Below, piece by piece: positions 37,409 through 46,964 of a stretch of 64,000 nucleotides of DNA. The notes beneath the pieces were generated by a model, which worked only from the letters and a program-made list of their open reading frames with translations, was not told the origin of the DNA and ran no database searches. The DNA comes from Arsenophonus apicola (GTDB lineage Bacteria; Pseudomonadota; Gammaproteobacteria; Enterobacterales; Enterobacteriaceae), in contig NZ_CP084222.1 of assembly GCF_020268605.1 (NCBI RefSeq), positions 1,612,001 through 1,676,000 on the forward strand. The letters run 5' to 3'. The position numbers were made by a program, and so were the translations under genes. The number at the start of each line of letters is the position of its first letter. Within the stretch, counting starts at the first letter, position 1.

Positions 37409-37973
37409 ATTAAGATTAAAAATAATTACCGGCATTTAAAGCCGGTATTTTTATAACGTGATGGTTAAAATTTAATTATTTTATTGAAAATAAAATATTA
37501 ATTAATTACTTAAAAACAGATAAATAATTTTATATATCATAATTAAGCTATTTTATTTGGAAATTAATTTGTTTCTAAAAATTTTATTTATTTATCCGTT
37601 TGAACTATATTTCTGATGCTTTTTATATAATTTTATTGCTTTTTTTATAATGTATTCATAACTTATTGAGGTAGTTTTCGTTGTTATAAGAATAGTAGCA
37701 AATAAAATAAGTGGTTGCGCATCGTTTTTTATCAGGTAGAGTGTAGGCTTTTTATTACTTAATATGCTTTACTTTTTGTCATTTTTTTGCTGACAAAATT
37801 GTATTATTGCATCTGATTACAGTATGAATTAACAAAGGTTTTTATCTTTATGGCGAAGTATTTAAGCAAAAAAAAGTTGATATATTGTAAATCTGACGCA
37901 ATATAAAAAGAGATTTCATTTCATCTGGCTGGAAAGCCAGTACGCTTAGACAATATTTTAGGTAAAGATAACT
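37409..37973. other. Intergenic region between sohB and topA
   Basis: About 565 bases. Holds the sohB terminator, an AT-rich stretch and the topA promoters. E. coli yciN, which lies here, is absent. A 6-bp hairpin (37925-37940) lies in the presumed topA leader. The only reading long enough to be a gene (minus strand from 38072) overlaps topA and lacks support. Confidence 0.55.
37427..37452 (+). terminator. Terminator of sohB
   Basis: TACCGGC and GCCGGTA form a 7-bp stem with a 7-base loop, followed by TTTTTA, 19 bases past the sohB stop. Confidence 0.85.
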
Positions 37974-40574
37974 ATGGGTAAAGCTCTTGTTATTGTGGAG
38001 TCCCCGGCAAAAGCCAAGACAATCAATAAATATCTTGGTAATAATTACGTTGTTAAAAGCAGCGTAGGGCATATACGTGATTTGCCAAAAAGTGGTGGTT
38101 CCAGCTCACAAAAGAATACAAACTCAGCCAACAAGGTTAAAAAAGTAAAAAAAGATGAACATGAGGCGCTTGTAAATCGAATGGGAGTTGACCCATATCA
38201 TGGGTGGAAAGCTAATTATCAAATTTTACCTGGCAAAGAAAAAGTCGTTGCTGAATTAAGATCGCTCGCTTCTGACGCTGAACATATCTATCTGGCAACG
38301 GATCTCGATCGTGAGGGGGAAGCGATTGCTTGGCATTTGCGAGAAGTAATTGGAAATGATAATCAACGCTTTAGTCGAGTGGTTTTTAATGAAATTACTA
38401 AAAATGCGATTAAGCAGGCTTTTGATAATCCCGGTGAATTAAATATTGATCGAGTTAATGCTCAACAAGCTCGGCGTTTTTTAGATCGGGTTGTTGGCTA
38501 TATGGTTTCACCGTTATTATGGAAAAAAATTGCTCGCGGTCTTTCTGCTGGACGTGTTCAGTCAGTTGCTGTGCGGCTAATTGTTGAACGAGAACGCGAA
38601 ATTAAAGCATTTGTTCCACAAGAGTATTGGCAGCTTCATGCCGAGTTACTTACCGTTGATACGGCATTGATTCGAATGGAGGTCACGCACGAAAAGGGTA
38701 AGCCGTTTAAACCCGTGTCGAAAGCACAAATTGATGCTGCCATTGCATTATTAAACAATGCTCACTATCAGGTATTAGATCGCGAAGATCGACCTACAAT
38801 TAGTAAACCTAGCGCTCCTTTTATTACCTCAACGCTGCAACAAGCGGCAAGCACACGTCTTGGTTTTGGCGTTAAAAAGACCATGATGATGGCGCAGCGG
38901 CTTTATGAAGCGGGTTATATTACCTATATGCGTACTGACTCGACTAACTTAAGTCAGGATGCGTTAACTATGGCTCGCGATTATATTGACCATCAATTTG
39001 GTAAAAAATATTTACCTAAACAGGCGAATGTCTATACCAATCAAAAAAGTTCTCAAGAAGCACATGAAGCTATTCGTCCTTCAAATATTGAGGTTAATGT
39101 TGACTCTTTAACAGGGATGGAGGCGGATGCTAAAAAATTATATCAGCTGATTTGGAACCAATTTGTCGCTTGCCAAATGACACCAGCAGAATTTGATTCA
39201 ACAACATTAACCGTCAAAGCTGGAGATTTTGAATTGAAAGCTAAAGGGCGTATTTTGCGTTTTGATGGTTGGACCAAAGTTATGCCTGCATTGCGCAAAG
39301 GTGATGAAGATAAAATATTACCAATGGTCAAAGTTGGTAATCAGCTTGAATTAGAAAAATTGTCTCCTAGTCAACACTTTACTAAACCCCCTGCGCGTTT
39401 TAGTGAAGCTTCACTGGTTAGAGAACTAGAAAAACGTGGAATTGGTCGACCTTCAACCTATCCGGTTATTATTTCAACTATCCAAGATCGAGGTTATGTA
39501 AAAGTTGAAAATCGCCGCTTTTATGCTGAAAAAATAGGTGAAATAGTTACTGATCGGTTAGATGAAAATTTTAGTGAATTAATGGACTATGATTTTACTG
39601 CTCGAATGGAAGATCAACTTGACTTGATAGCAGAAGATCGTATTGAGTGGAAGAGTGTATTAGATGAATTTTTTGCTGCTTTTTCCGAGCAGCTTGAAAG
39701 CGCAAACAAGGCTCCTGAGGAAGGCGGCATGCGACCCAATCCGATGGTATTAACATCGATCGAGTGTCCTGATTGTCACCGAAAAATGGGGATTAGAACT
39801 GCTTCTACAGGTGTTTTTCTTGGATGCTCTGGTTATAGCTTGCCTGCAAAAGAGTGTTGCAAAAAAACCATTAATTTAATTCCCGAAGATGAATTATCGA
39901 ATATTCTGCTTGGAGAAGAGGAGGATGTAGAAACCCATGCTTTGCGAGCCCGCCGTAGATGCCCTAAATGTGGTACCGCAATGGATAGTTACCTTATTGA
40001 TAATAAACGTAAGTTACATGTATGTGGTAATAACCCTGCATGTAATGGTTATGAGGTTGAAGAAGGTGAATTCCGCATTAAAGGTTATGATGGGCCAGTT
40101 ATTGAATGTGACAAATGTGGCTCAGAAATGCATTTAAAAATGGGGCGATTTGGAAAATATATGGGATGTACCAACGATGCTTGTAAAAATACTCGCAAAA
40201 TTTTAAAGAGTGGTGAAGTGGCGCCACCGAAAGAAGATCCTATTCCACTGCCGGAATTAGTTTGTGAAAAATCTGATGCTTACTTTGTATTAAGAGACGG
40301 TGCTGCGGGAATATTTTTAGCTGCAAACACTTTTCCAAAATCAAGAGAGACTCGCGCCCCATTAGTTGAAGAGTTGGTGCGTTTTAAAGATCGTCTGCCA
40401 GCCAAATTTAGCTATTTAACCTTAGCGCCGCTGGAGGATCCTGAAGGTAATAAAACGATTGTTAGATTTAGCCGTAAGACTAAACAACAATATGTATGTT
40501 CAGAAAAAAATGGTAAAGCCACGGGCTGGAGTGCATTTTATATCGATGGTAAATGGATAGAAAAAAACAAATAA
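37974..40574 (+). CDS. topA: DNA topoisomerase I
   Basis: 866 residues (E. coli 865). A type IA topoisomerase that relaxes negative supercoils. The N-terminal TOPRIM domain starts VIVESPAKAKTI and has the metal site in LATDLDREGEAIAWHL. The active-site tyrosine is Y318 in YITYMRTDSTNLS. Three C-terminal four-Cys zinc motifs are present (CPDCHRK...CSG...CC, CPKCGTAM...C...C, CDKCGSEM...C...C) plus the zinc-ribbon-like tail. Upstream of sodC and cysB. A hairpin (37925-37940) lies 34 bases before the ATG. Confidence 0.97.
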   Translation: MGKALVIVESPAKAKTINKYLGNNYVVKSSVGHIRDLPKSGGSSSQKNTNSANKVKKVKKDEHEALVNRMGVDPYHGWKANYQILPGKEKVVAELRSLASDAEHIYLATDLDREGEAIAWHLREVIGNDNQRFSRVVFNEITKNAIKQAFDNPGELNIDRVNAQQARRFLDRVVGYMVSPLLWKKIARGLSAGRVQSVAVRLIVEREREIKAFVPQEYWQLHAELLTVDTALIRMEVTHEKGKPFKPVSKAQIDAAIALLNNAHYQVLDREDRPTISKPSAPFITSTLQQAASTRLGFGVKKTMMMAQRLYEAGYITYMRTDSTNLSQDALTMARDYIDHQFGKKYLPKQANVYTNQKSSQEAHEAIRPSNIEVNVDSLTGMEADAKKLYQLIWNQFVACQMTPAEFDSTTLTVKAGDFELKAKGRILRFDGWTKVMPALRKGDEDKILPMVKVGNQLELEKLSPSQHFTKPPARFSEASLVRELEKRGIGRPSTYPVIISTIQDRGYVKVENRRFYAEKIGEIVTDRLDENFSELMDYDFTARMEDQLDLIAEDRIEWKSVLDEFFAAFSEQLESANKAPEEGGMRPNPMVLTSIECPDCHRKMGIRTASTGVFLGCSGYSLPAKECCKKTINLIPEDELSNILLGEEEDVETHALRARRRCPKCGTAMDSYLIDNKRKLHVCGNNPACNGYEVEEGEFRIKGYDGPVIECDKCGSEMHLKMGRFGKYMGCTNDACKNTRKILKSGEVAPPKEDPIPLPELVCEKSDAYFVLRDGAAGIFLAANTFPKSRETRAPLVEELVRFKDRLPAKFSYLTLAPLEDPEGNKTIVRFSRKTKQQYVCSEKNGKATGWSAFYIDGKWIEKNK

Positions 40575-40601
40575 AAGGCTATCTGCTTCCTATAATTAAA
40601 C

Positions 40602-40630
40602 AAGGCTACTGAAATCAGTAGCCTTATTTT
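40602..40630 (+). terminator. Terminator of topA
   Basis: A perfect 10-bp stem AAGGCTACTG/CAGTAGCCTT with a 4-base loop, followed by ATTTTTA, 28 bases past the topA stop. Confidence 0.9.
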
Positions 40631-40678
40631 TAGATTAGTTATCTTCGCTATTTAAAATCATAACAAGGATTAATATCT

Positions 40679-41203
40679 ATGAAATTAAAAATGTTACTGA
40701 TTGTCAGTGCTTTTTTTACTGCAACTTCGCTAGCTAATACAATTACAGTGCCAATGCAGATTGTTAGTGCAAAGGATAACGGGCCATCGGTTGGTAAAAT
40801 TACCATCACGGAAACGAAGTTTGGCTTATTATTTACCCCCCAATTACAACAATTAGTGCCAGGAATACATGGTTTTCATATTCATGAAGGTGCTAGTTGT
40901 GATGCTTTGCAAAAAGAGGGAGAGCTAGTAGCAGCAGGAAAAGCAGGTGGCCATTTTGATCCTAATAAAACGGCTAAACATAAGGGTCCATATAATAACA
41001 GCGGGCATTTAGGTGATTTACCGGGTTTAGTCGTTAATGCCAATGGTAGTGCTGATTATGCCATTTTAGCTCCGCGTTTAAAATTAATAAGTCAAATTAA
41101 GAATAGAGCATTAATAATCCATCAAGGTGGCGATAATTATTCAGATCATCCAGAAACATTAGGCGGTGGTGGTTTAAGGATAGTTTGCGGTATTATTAAA
41201 TAA
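40679..41203 (+). CDS. sodC: Periplasmic Cu,Zn superoxide dismutase
   Basis: 174 residues (E. coli 173). A signal peptide of about 19 residues (ends TSLANT) sends it to the periplasm. Dismutates superoxide; metal ligands are in HGFHIHE, GGHFDP and GHLGDLP, and the C-terminal HPETLGGGGLRIVCG closes the fold with the disulphide Cys. It sits between topA and cysB; in E. coli sodC is elsewhere, so this placement is a rearrangement. ATG follows AAGGA at about 11 bases. Confidence 0.95.
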   Translation: MKLKMLLIVSAFFTATSLANTITVPMQIVSAKDNGPSVGKITITETKFGLLFTPQLQQLVPGIHGFHIHEGASCDALQKEGELVAAGKAGGHFDPNKTAKHKGPYNNSGHLGDLPGLVVNANGSADYAILAPRLKLISQIKNRALIIHQGGDNYSDHPETLGGGGLRIVCGIIK

Positions 41204-41536
41204 ATTAATTTATTTAATGCCATTCAAAGTTAGTTTAAGAAATCTTTAGTAATAGAGAACGGCTTTGTTTGGCTTTTTATTTTTAACATTCAATCAATTA
41301 ATAAATCTTGGCAAAATTTATATTCATTATAACTAATAAATATATAATTAATTGTTAGTAAAATAAGTTCATTATATAAATAATATTTTATTTGTAATTT
41401 ATTTGTTGTTATATTCACAACCACATATGTTATTGATTATAATAAATAACACTTATATTTCTTTTTGTTATAATATACTTACTATAAGTTATTAAATAAT
41501 TAATCCTTTATTCAATTTATAAGGACGCTGAATAAG
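41204..41536. other. Intergenic region upstream of cysB
   Basis: About 330 AT-rich bases. It must hold the cysB promoter. No gene, hairpin of note, or CysB-type site recognised. Confidence 0.5.
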
Positions 41537-42511
41537 ATGAAATTACAGCAATTACGTTACATTGTAGAGATTGAAAATCATAATTTAAATGTTTCATCAA
41601 CAGCTGAAGGGTTATATACATCACAACCAGGTATAAGCAAACAGGTTCGTATGCTTGAAGATGAACTGGGAGTGCAAATTTTTGGACGCAGTGGTAAGCA
41701 TTTAACCCATGTTACTCCAGCCGGAAAGGAAGTTATTAAAATTGCTCGAGAAGTGATGACGAAAATGAACGCGATACGTGCAGTCGTCGGTGAACATACT
41801 TACCCTGATCGTGGCATATTAGCAATTGCTACTACACATACTCAAGCAAGATATGCTCTTCCTGCGGTTATTAAGCAATTTATTGAACATTATCCACAAG
41901 TTTCATTACATATGAGCCAGGGCTCGCCAATCCAAATTGCAGAAGATGTCAGTAAAGGGAATAGCGATTTTGCTATTGCAACGGAAGCTTTACATCTTTA
42001 CAAAGATTTAGTGATGTTACCTTGTTATCATTGGAATCGATCAGTTGTCGTGAAAGCAGATCATGCTTTGGCTGACAAGAAAAATATTACTATTAATGAG
42101 TTAGCGCAATATCCGATTGTGACTTATACCCATGGTTTTACTGGTCGCTCTGAGTTGGATGAGGCTTTTTATAAGGCAGGTTTACAGGCTAAGATTATTT
42201 TTACTGCCACAGACGCTGATGTTATTAAGACTTATGTAAGATTAGGATTAGGTATAGGAATTATTGCTAGCATGGCGGTTGATCCTAATCAGGATCAAGA
42301 CTTAGTTATTATTGATATGCGGGATAAGTTTAGCTATAGCACCACAAAAATAGGTTTTCATCGTAATAGCTTTCTACGTAGTTATATGTATGATTTCATT
42401 TGGCGTTTTGCCCCACATTTAACGCCTGATGTTGTTGATAAAGCGATCTCATTGCGTTCAAATGATGAAATAGAAGAGATGTTTAAAGAAATCCAATTAC
42501 CAACAATATAA
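41537..42511 (+). CDS. cysB: CysB, LysR-type regulator of sulfur assimilation
   Basis: 324 residues, the E. coli length. Activates cysteine-synthesis genes when N-acetylserine is bound. The N-terminal helix-turn-helix (MKLQQLRYIVEIENHNLNVS, ISKQVRMLEDELGVQIF) and the inducer domain (GSPIQIAEDVSKGNSDFAIATEA, TGRSELDEAF, GLGIGIIASMAVD) are close to E. coli. An ATG follows AAGGA. Precedes acnA as in E. coli. Confidence 0.97.
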   Translation: MKLQQLRYIVEIENHNLNVSSTAEGLYTSQPGISKQVRMLEDELGVQIFGRSGKHLTHVTPAGKEVIKIAREVMTKMNAIRAVVGEHTYPDRGILAIATTHTQARYALPAVIKQFIEHYPQVSLHMSQGSPIQIAEDVSKGNSDFAIATEALHLYKDLVMLPCYHWNRSVVVKADHALADKKNITINELAQYPIVTYTHGFTGRSELDEAFYKAGLQAKIIFTATDADVIKTYVRLGLGIGIIASMAVDPNQDQDLVIIDMRDKFSYSTTKIGFHRNSFLRSYMYDFIWRFAPHLTPDVVDKAISLRSNDEIEEMFKEIQLPTI

Positions 42512-42749
42512 TTTCAGTAAAAATTAGCGTTTATTTCCGACTAATCGTTTTTTATTTTATATTTTTTCTTAGGCATTAATTTCATATCAAGCTAGAGCTA
42601 TTTAACGTTAATATTTTTTAATTTATTTTGAACAAAATCATATTTAATGATCATTATGTGTTACTTAAGCGAAAAATATTTCTAATATAATATCTTTATA
42701 AGATGCTTCATCTTAGCTAGTTGGATAAAAAATAAAAAAAGGAGGAGTT

Positions 42750-45426
42750 ATGTCGTTAAGTCTAAGAACGGACTGTGCATCCACACTCTCCGCTGGAAGT
42801 AAACACTACGAATATTTTAGTTTGTCTAGGGCAGCAAAACAGTTAGGTGATATTTCGAATCTACCAAAATCACTTAAAGTACTGTTTGAAAATCTACTAC
42901 GCCATCTTGATGGAAAAGCTGTCGTATTAAAAGATTTGCAGGCGATGGTTGATTGGCAGCATACCGGGCATGCTGAGCGTGAAATTGCCTATCAACCCGC
43001 TCGAGTTTTGATGCAGGATTTTACCGGTGTGCCAGCAGTTGTTGATCTTGCTGCAATGCGTGAAGCTATGCAACGATTAGGTGGTGACGTTAATAAGGTA
43101 AATCCCCTAACGCCTGTCGATTTAATTATTGACCATTCGGTTATGGTTGATGAATTTGCTACCCCGCAAGCCTTTATTGATAACGTGAATTTTGAAATGC
43201 AACGCAATCATGAACGTTACCTATTTTTACGTTGGGGAAAAAAAAAAGCTTTTAATCGTTTTAGAGTCATGCCACCAGGAACAGGTATCTGTCACCAGGT
43301 AAATTTGGAGTATTTAGGTAAGGCGGTGTGGTATGAAGAACGAGAGGGAAAATTGTTCGCTTATCCAGATACATTGGTTGGCACTGATTCACACACCACG
43401 ATGATCAATGGTTTGGGGGTCTTAGGTTGGGGCGTTGGCGGTATTGAAGCTGAAGCTGCGATGTTGGGCCAACCAATTTCGATGCTCATTCCTGATGTTG
43501 TTGGTTTTAAATTAACAGGTAAACTCAACGAAGGGATCACCGCTTCCGATTTAGTTTTGACTGTGACGCAAATGCTACGTAAACATGGTGTAGTGGGAAA
43601 ATTTGTTGAATTTTATGGTGATGGTTTGGCCGATTTACCACTGGCAGATCGCGCAACCATTGCCAATATGTCACCTGAATATGGTGCTACATGTGGTTTT
43701 TTCCCCGTTGATGAAATCACGTTAAGTTATATGCGATTAACAGGGCGTTCGGAAGATGAAATTGCTTTAGTTGAAAATTATACTAAAACACAAGGATTAT
43801 GGCGCCATCCCGGCGACGAGCCTATTTTTACCAGCACATTAGCATTAGATTTAGCCTCGGTTGAAGCAAGTCTAGCCGGACCAAAACGCCCGCAAGATCG
43901 GGTTGAATTGAGCCAGGTTCCACATGCGTTCAAAGATTCAGTTGATCTGGAATTAAATAAATCAACCAAACAGCATGCACCCGCGGTCAGTTATGATGGT
44001 AAAAATTTTCAATTACAAGAGGGGGCGGTGGTTATCGCAGCAATAACTTCCTGTACCAATACTTCAAACCCAAGTGTTTTAATGGCAGCCGGGTTATTAG
44101 CCAAAAAAGCGGTTGAAAAAGGCTTACAGCGTAAGCCTTGGGTAAAATCTTCGCTAGCGCCAGGCTCAAAAGTGGTTACTGATTATTTAGCTAAAGCTGG
44201 ATTGACGGATTACTTAAATCAATTAGGTTTCAACCTAGTTGGTTACGGCTGTACTACTTGTATTGGTAATTCAGGGCCACTACCAGCACCAATAGAAGAG
44301 GCAATCAAGAAACATGATCTTACTGTCGGTGCAGTACTATCAGGTAATCGAAATTTTGAAGGTAGGATCCACCCATTGGTAAAAACTAATTGGTTAGCGT
44401 CACCACCTTTAGTAATCGCTTATGCTTTGGCAGGTAATATGCAAATAAATCTTGCAAATGAGCCGTTAAGGCAAGATAAAAATGGTAAAGATGTATTGCT
44501 AAAAGATATCTGGCCAACCAGTCAGGAAATTGCCCATGCAGTACAATTGGTAAAATCTGACATGTTCCATAAAGAATATAATGCGGTTTTTGATGGCGAT
44601 GAAGCATGGCAGGCACTTAATGTAAAAAGTTCAGCCACTTATTCATGGCAGCCTGATTCAACTTATATTCGTAATCCGCCTTTCTTTGATGATATGCCGC
44701 TAGTACCTGCGCCTATCACTGATATTCATGGCGCCCATATTCTGGCAATTTTTAGGCGATTCTGTTACCACCGATCATATTTCCCCCGCTGGCAATATCA
44801 AAGCGGATAGCCCCGCTGGTCGCTACTTACAATCACATGGCGTTCAAGCAGAAGATTTCAATTCGTACGGTTCAAGGCGAGGTAATCATGAAGTTATGAT
44901 GCGAGGTACATTTGCCAATATTCGTATTCGTAATGAAATGCTACCAGGAGTTGAAGGCGGATTTACTCGCTATATACCCACACAGACTAAGCTAGCTATC
45001 TATGATGCTGCTATGCAATATCAGCAAAATAACATACCGCTCGCCATTATTGCTGGTAAAGAGTATGGCTCCGGCTCCAGTCGTGACTGGGCGGCTAAAG
45101 GAACGTTATTACTAGGAGTAAGGGTGGTTATTGCTGAATCTTATGAAAGAATTCATCGCTCTAATTTAATTGGTATGGGGGTTTTACCATTAGAATTTCC
45201 GGCTAATGTAAATCGTAAAACGTTAAAATTGACTGGTGATGAGACAATTGACATTGCAGGCTTGCAATCGATTACTCCAGGTCAGATGATTACAGTAACC
45301 ATTACGGATAAAAATGGTCAGATAATGACAATTGCCATGCGTTGCCGAATAGATAAGATGACCGAATTGGAATATTTTCGTCATGGCGGTATTCTTCATT
45401 ATGTTATTCGTCAAATGTTAAAGTAA
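42750..45426 (+). pseudogene. acnA: acnA aconitate hydratase A, one-base frameshift
   Basis: The frame opened at 42750 (AAGGAGGAG upstream) codes AcnA up to IHGAHILAI (near residue 667) and then runs into unrelated residues to a stop at 44810. The remaining 225 residues, from LGDSVTTDHISPAGN to the C-terminus at 45426, continue in the +1 frame. Deleting one T from the five at 44749-44753 restores a single 891-residue protein, exactly the E. coli length. AcnA interconverts citrate and isocitrate and is the oxidation- and stress-stable isozyme. Iron-sulfur cysteines (SCTNTSN, GCTTCIGNSG) and the C-terminal swivelling domain with RRGNHEVM and GSGSSRDWAAKG are all intact, so the lesion is recent or a sequencing error. 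The call as a pseudogene depends on that one base. Confidence 0.85.
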
Positions 45427-45439
45427 ACAAATATGAACC

Positions 45440-45480
45440 ATCAAAAACTGTTCTGCAAAAAAAAACAGACAGTTTTTGAT
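45440..45480. terminator. Bidirectional terminator between acnA and ribA
   Basis: A perfect 12-bp inverted repeat, ATCAAAAACTGT (45440-45451) and ACAGTTTTTGAT (45469-45480), between convergent genes, 14 bases after each stop. The stem itself carries T and A runs. Confidence 0.75.
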
Positions 45481-45493
45481 AATAACTGTGTGA

Positions 45494-46096
45494 TTATTTT
45501 TTAGTATCATCGGATAGAATATGACCTAATTTGCTGGCCTTTACATTGAGATAGTCACTATTTTTAGGATTACGGCCAACAATAAGCGGAACTCGTTCTA
45601 CGACATTAATTCCGGCTTCTTTCATAATTTCTAGTTTTTGGGGATTGTTTGTTAATAATCTTACTTCATTAATAGCGAGTAATTTATACATGTCAGCGCA
45701 GATAGTAAAATCACGTTCATCAGCTTTGAAGCCAAGTTTTAAATTGGCTTCAACCGTATCTAGACCTTTATCTTGCAGGGAATAGGCGCGAATTTTATTT
45801 AATAATCCGATATTACGCCCCTCTTGACGATGGTACAGTAGTACTCCGCGACCTTCTTGTGCAATTTGTTTAAGTGCTGCTTCTAGTTGAAAACCACAAT
45901 CACAACGTAAACTAAATAAAGCATCACCGGTTAGACATTCCGAGTGAATACGGGAAAGGACGGGTTTTTCATCAGTAATATCACCATAAATAAGTGCTAT
46001 ATGATTATTACCATTAACAATTTCTTCAAAACCGACAAGGAGAAACTCACCAAAAGGAGTAGGTAGCTTGGCTTCAGCTATACGTTTTAGCTGCAT
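45494..46096 (-). CDS. ribA: GTP cyclohydrolase II
   Basis: 200 residues from the ATG at 46096, which matches the E. coli start MQLKR; the frame is open to a TTG at 46114 and an ATG at 46108, and neither has a clearly better binding site. First step of riboflavin synthesis from GTP. Zinc cysteines lie in HSECLTGDALFSLRCDCGFQ (three Cys), the GTP-binding LLYHRQEGRNIGL follows, and TNNPQKLE is conserved. Located after acnA as in E. coli, but pgpB, the next E. coli gene, is missing. Confidence 0.95.
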   Translation of the reverse strand: MQLKRIAEAKLPTPFGEFLLVGFEEIVNGNNHIALIYGDITDEKPVLSRIHSECLTGDALFSLRCDCGFQLEAALKQIAQEGRGVLLYHRQEGRNIGLLNKIRAYSLQDKGLDTVEANLKLGFKADERDFTICADMYKLLAINEVRLLTNNPQKLEIMKEAGINVVERVPLIVGRNPKNSDYLNVKASKLGHILSDDTKK

Positions 46097-46640
46097 ATTG
46101 TTATACATAATCAACGAAACTCTGGATTTAAAATTAAGGGAAAATGCGTTAAAAAATAGTTAAATGTAGTTATCAAGTTGTTTTTTACCTATATATTTTA
46201 CTAGGCTAGCGGATATCATCAGCAGATAAGATTATATTCATATTACTACAATATGATTATTAAAAAATTAACTATTTTAATTATAAGCACATTTTGTTTA
46301 TCAATTTAGATTGAGATTTTATAATTGAGATGAGCGCGAATCTCAATGAAGAAACTGAATTTTTATTCACTTATTGAAAAAAACCGCCCGCAACACTAGT
46401 ATTTCGTTGAATGGAATAAATACCAGCCAGAATCTTTTGATGACAATATTTTTCACCATTAACATAATATAGAAAATTTTTGTGATAACGCATTCTGTTA
46501 TCTACCATTGAAATGTTTATTTAAATAAAAAGGTGAGTATTGATATAATTCACTTTCTTTATTGGGTTATCAAATGTTAAGTTAACAAAAGAAAAGTGAT
46601 TTAACCGCTTTTCCATCATTAAGCAATAATAGGAAAAAAT
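46097..46640. other. Intergenic region between ribA and lapA
   Basis: About 540 bases between divergent genes. In E. coli pgpB lies here. I looked for its phosphatase motifs (KDKVQEPRP, SGHTMFA) on both strands and saw none. A small stem, TTGAGAT/ATCTCAA near 46311-46345, is not convincing. Both promoters must lie here. Confidence 0.5.
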
Positions 46641-46958
46641 GTGAAATATTTTTTAATTTTATTACTTGCTATAGCCATTTTTATTGTTTCCGTGACACTT
46701 GGCTCAAGCAATAATCAGATAATAACATTTAATTATTTGATTGCCAAAGGTGACTATCCAATATCAACATTACTAGCAGTCCTTTTTGCGGTTGGATTCG
46801 TACTGGGTTGGCTTATCTGCGGGGTATTTTACGCAAAGGCATTAATTTCATTATCGAATGCAAGACGTAAAATTAAACGATTAGAAAGTCAATTAGTTGA
46901 ATCACCCCAAAGTGAAAATGACACTAAAGTGGTGCTTGTTACAAATGAAAAAAGGTAA
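46641..46958 (+). CDS. lapA: LapA (YciS), inner-membrane partner of LapB
   Basis: 105 residues (E. coli 102). Two N-terminal membrane helices (about 2-22 and 43-68) and a cytoplasmic basic helix (SLSNARRKIKRLESQ). Works with LapB to assemble LPS and control LpxC stability. GTG start; AGGAAA lies just upstream and an overlapping ATG is followed at once by a stop. Followed by lapB after 6 bases. Confidence 0.94.
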   Translation: MKYFLILLLAIAIFIVSVTLGSSNNQIITFNYLIAKGDYPISTLLAVLFAVGFVLGWLICGVFYAKALISLSNARRKIKRLESQLVESPQSENDTKVVLVTNEKR

Positions 46959-46964
46959 TTTTTT

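Noticed and set aside
44728..45426. Second acnA piece as a separate gene with its own ATG
   Set aside because: The frame is simply the C-terminal domain of AcnA after a frameshift; no start signal, and the first residues are out of alignment.
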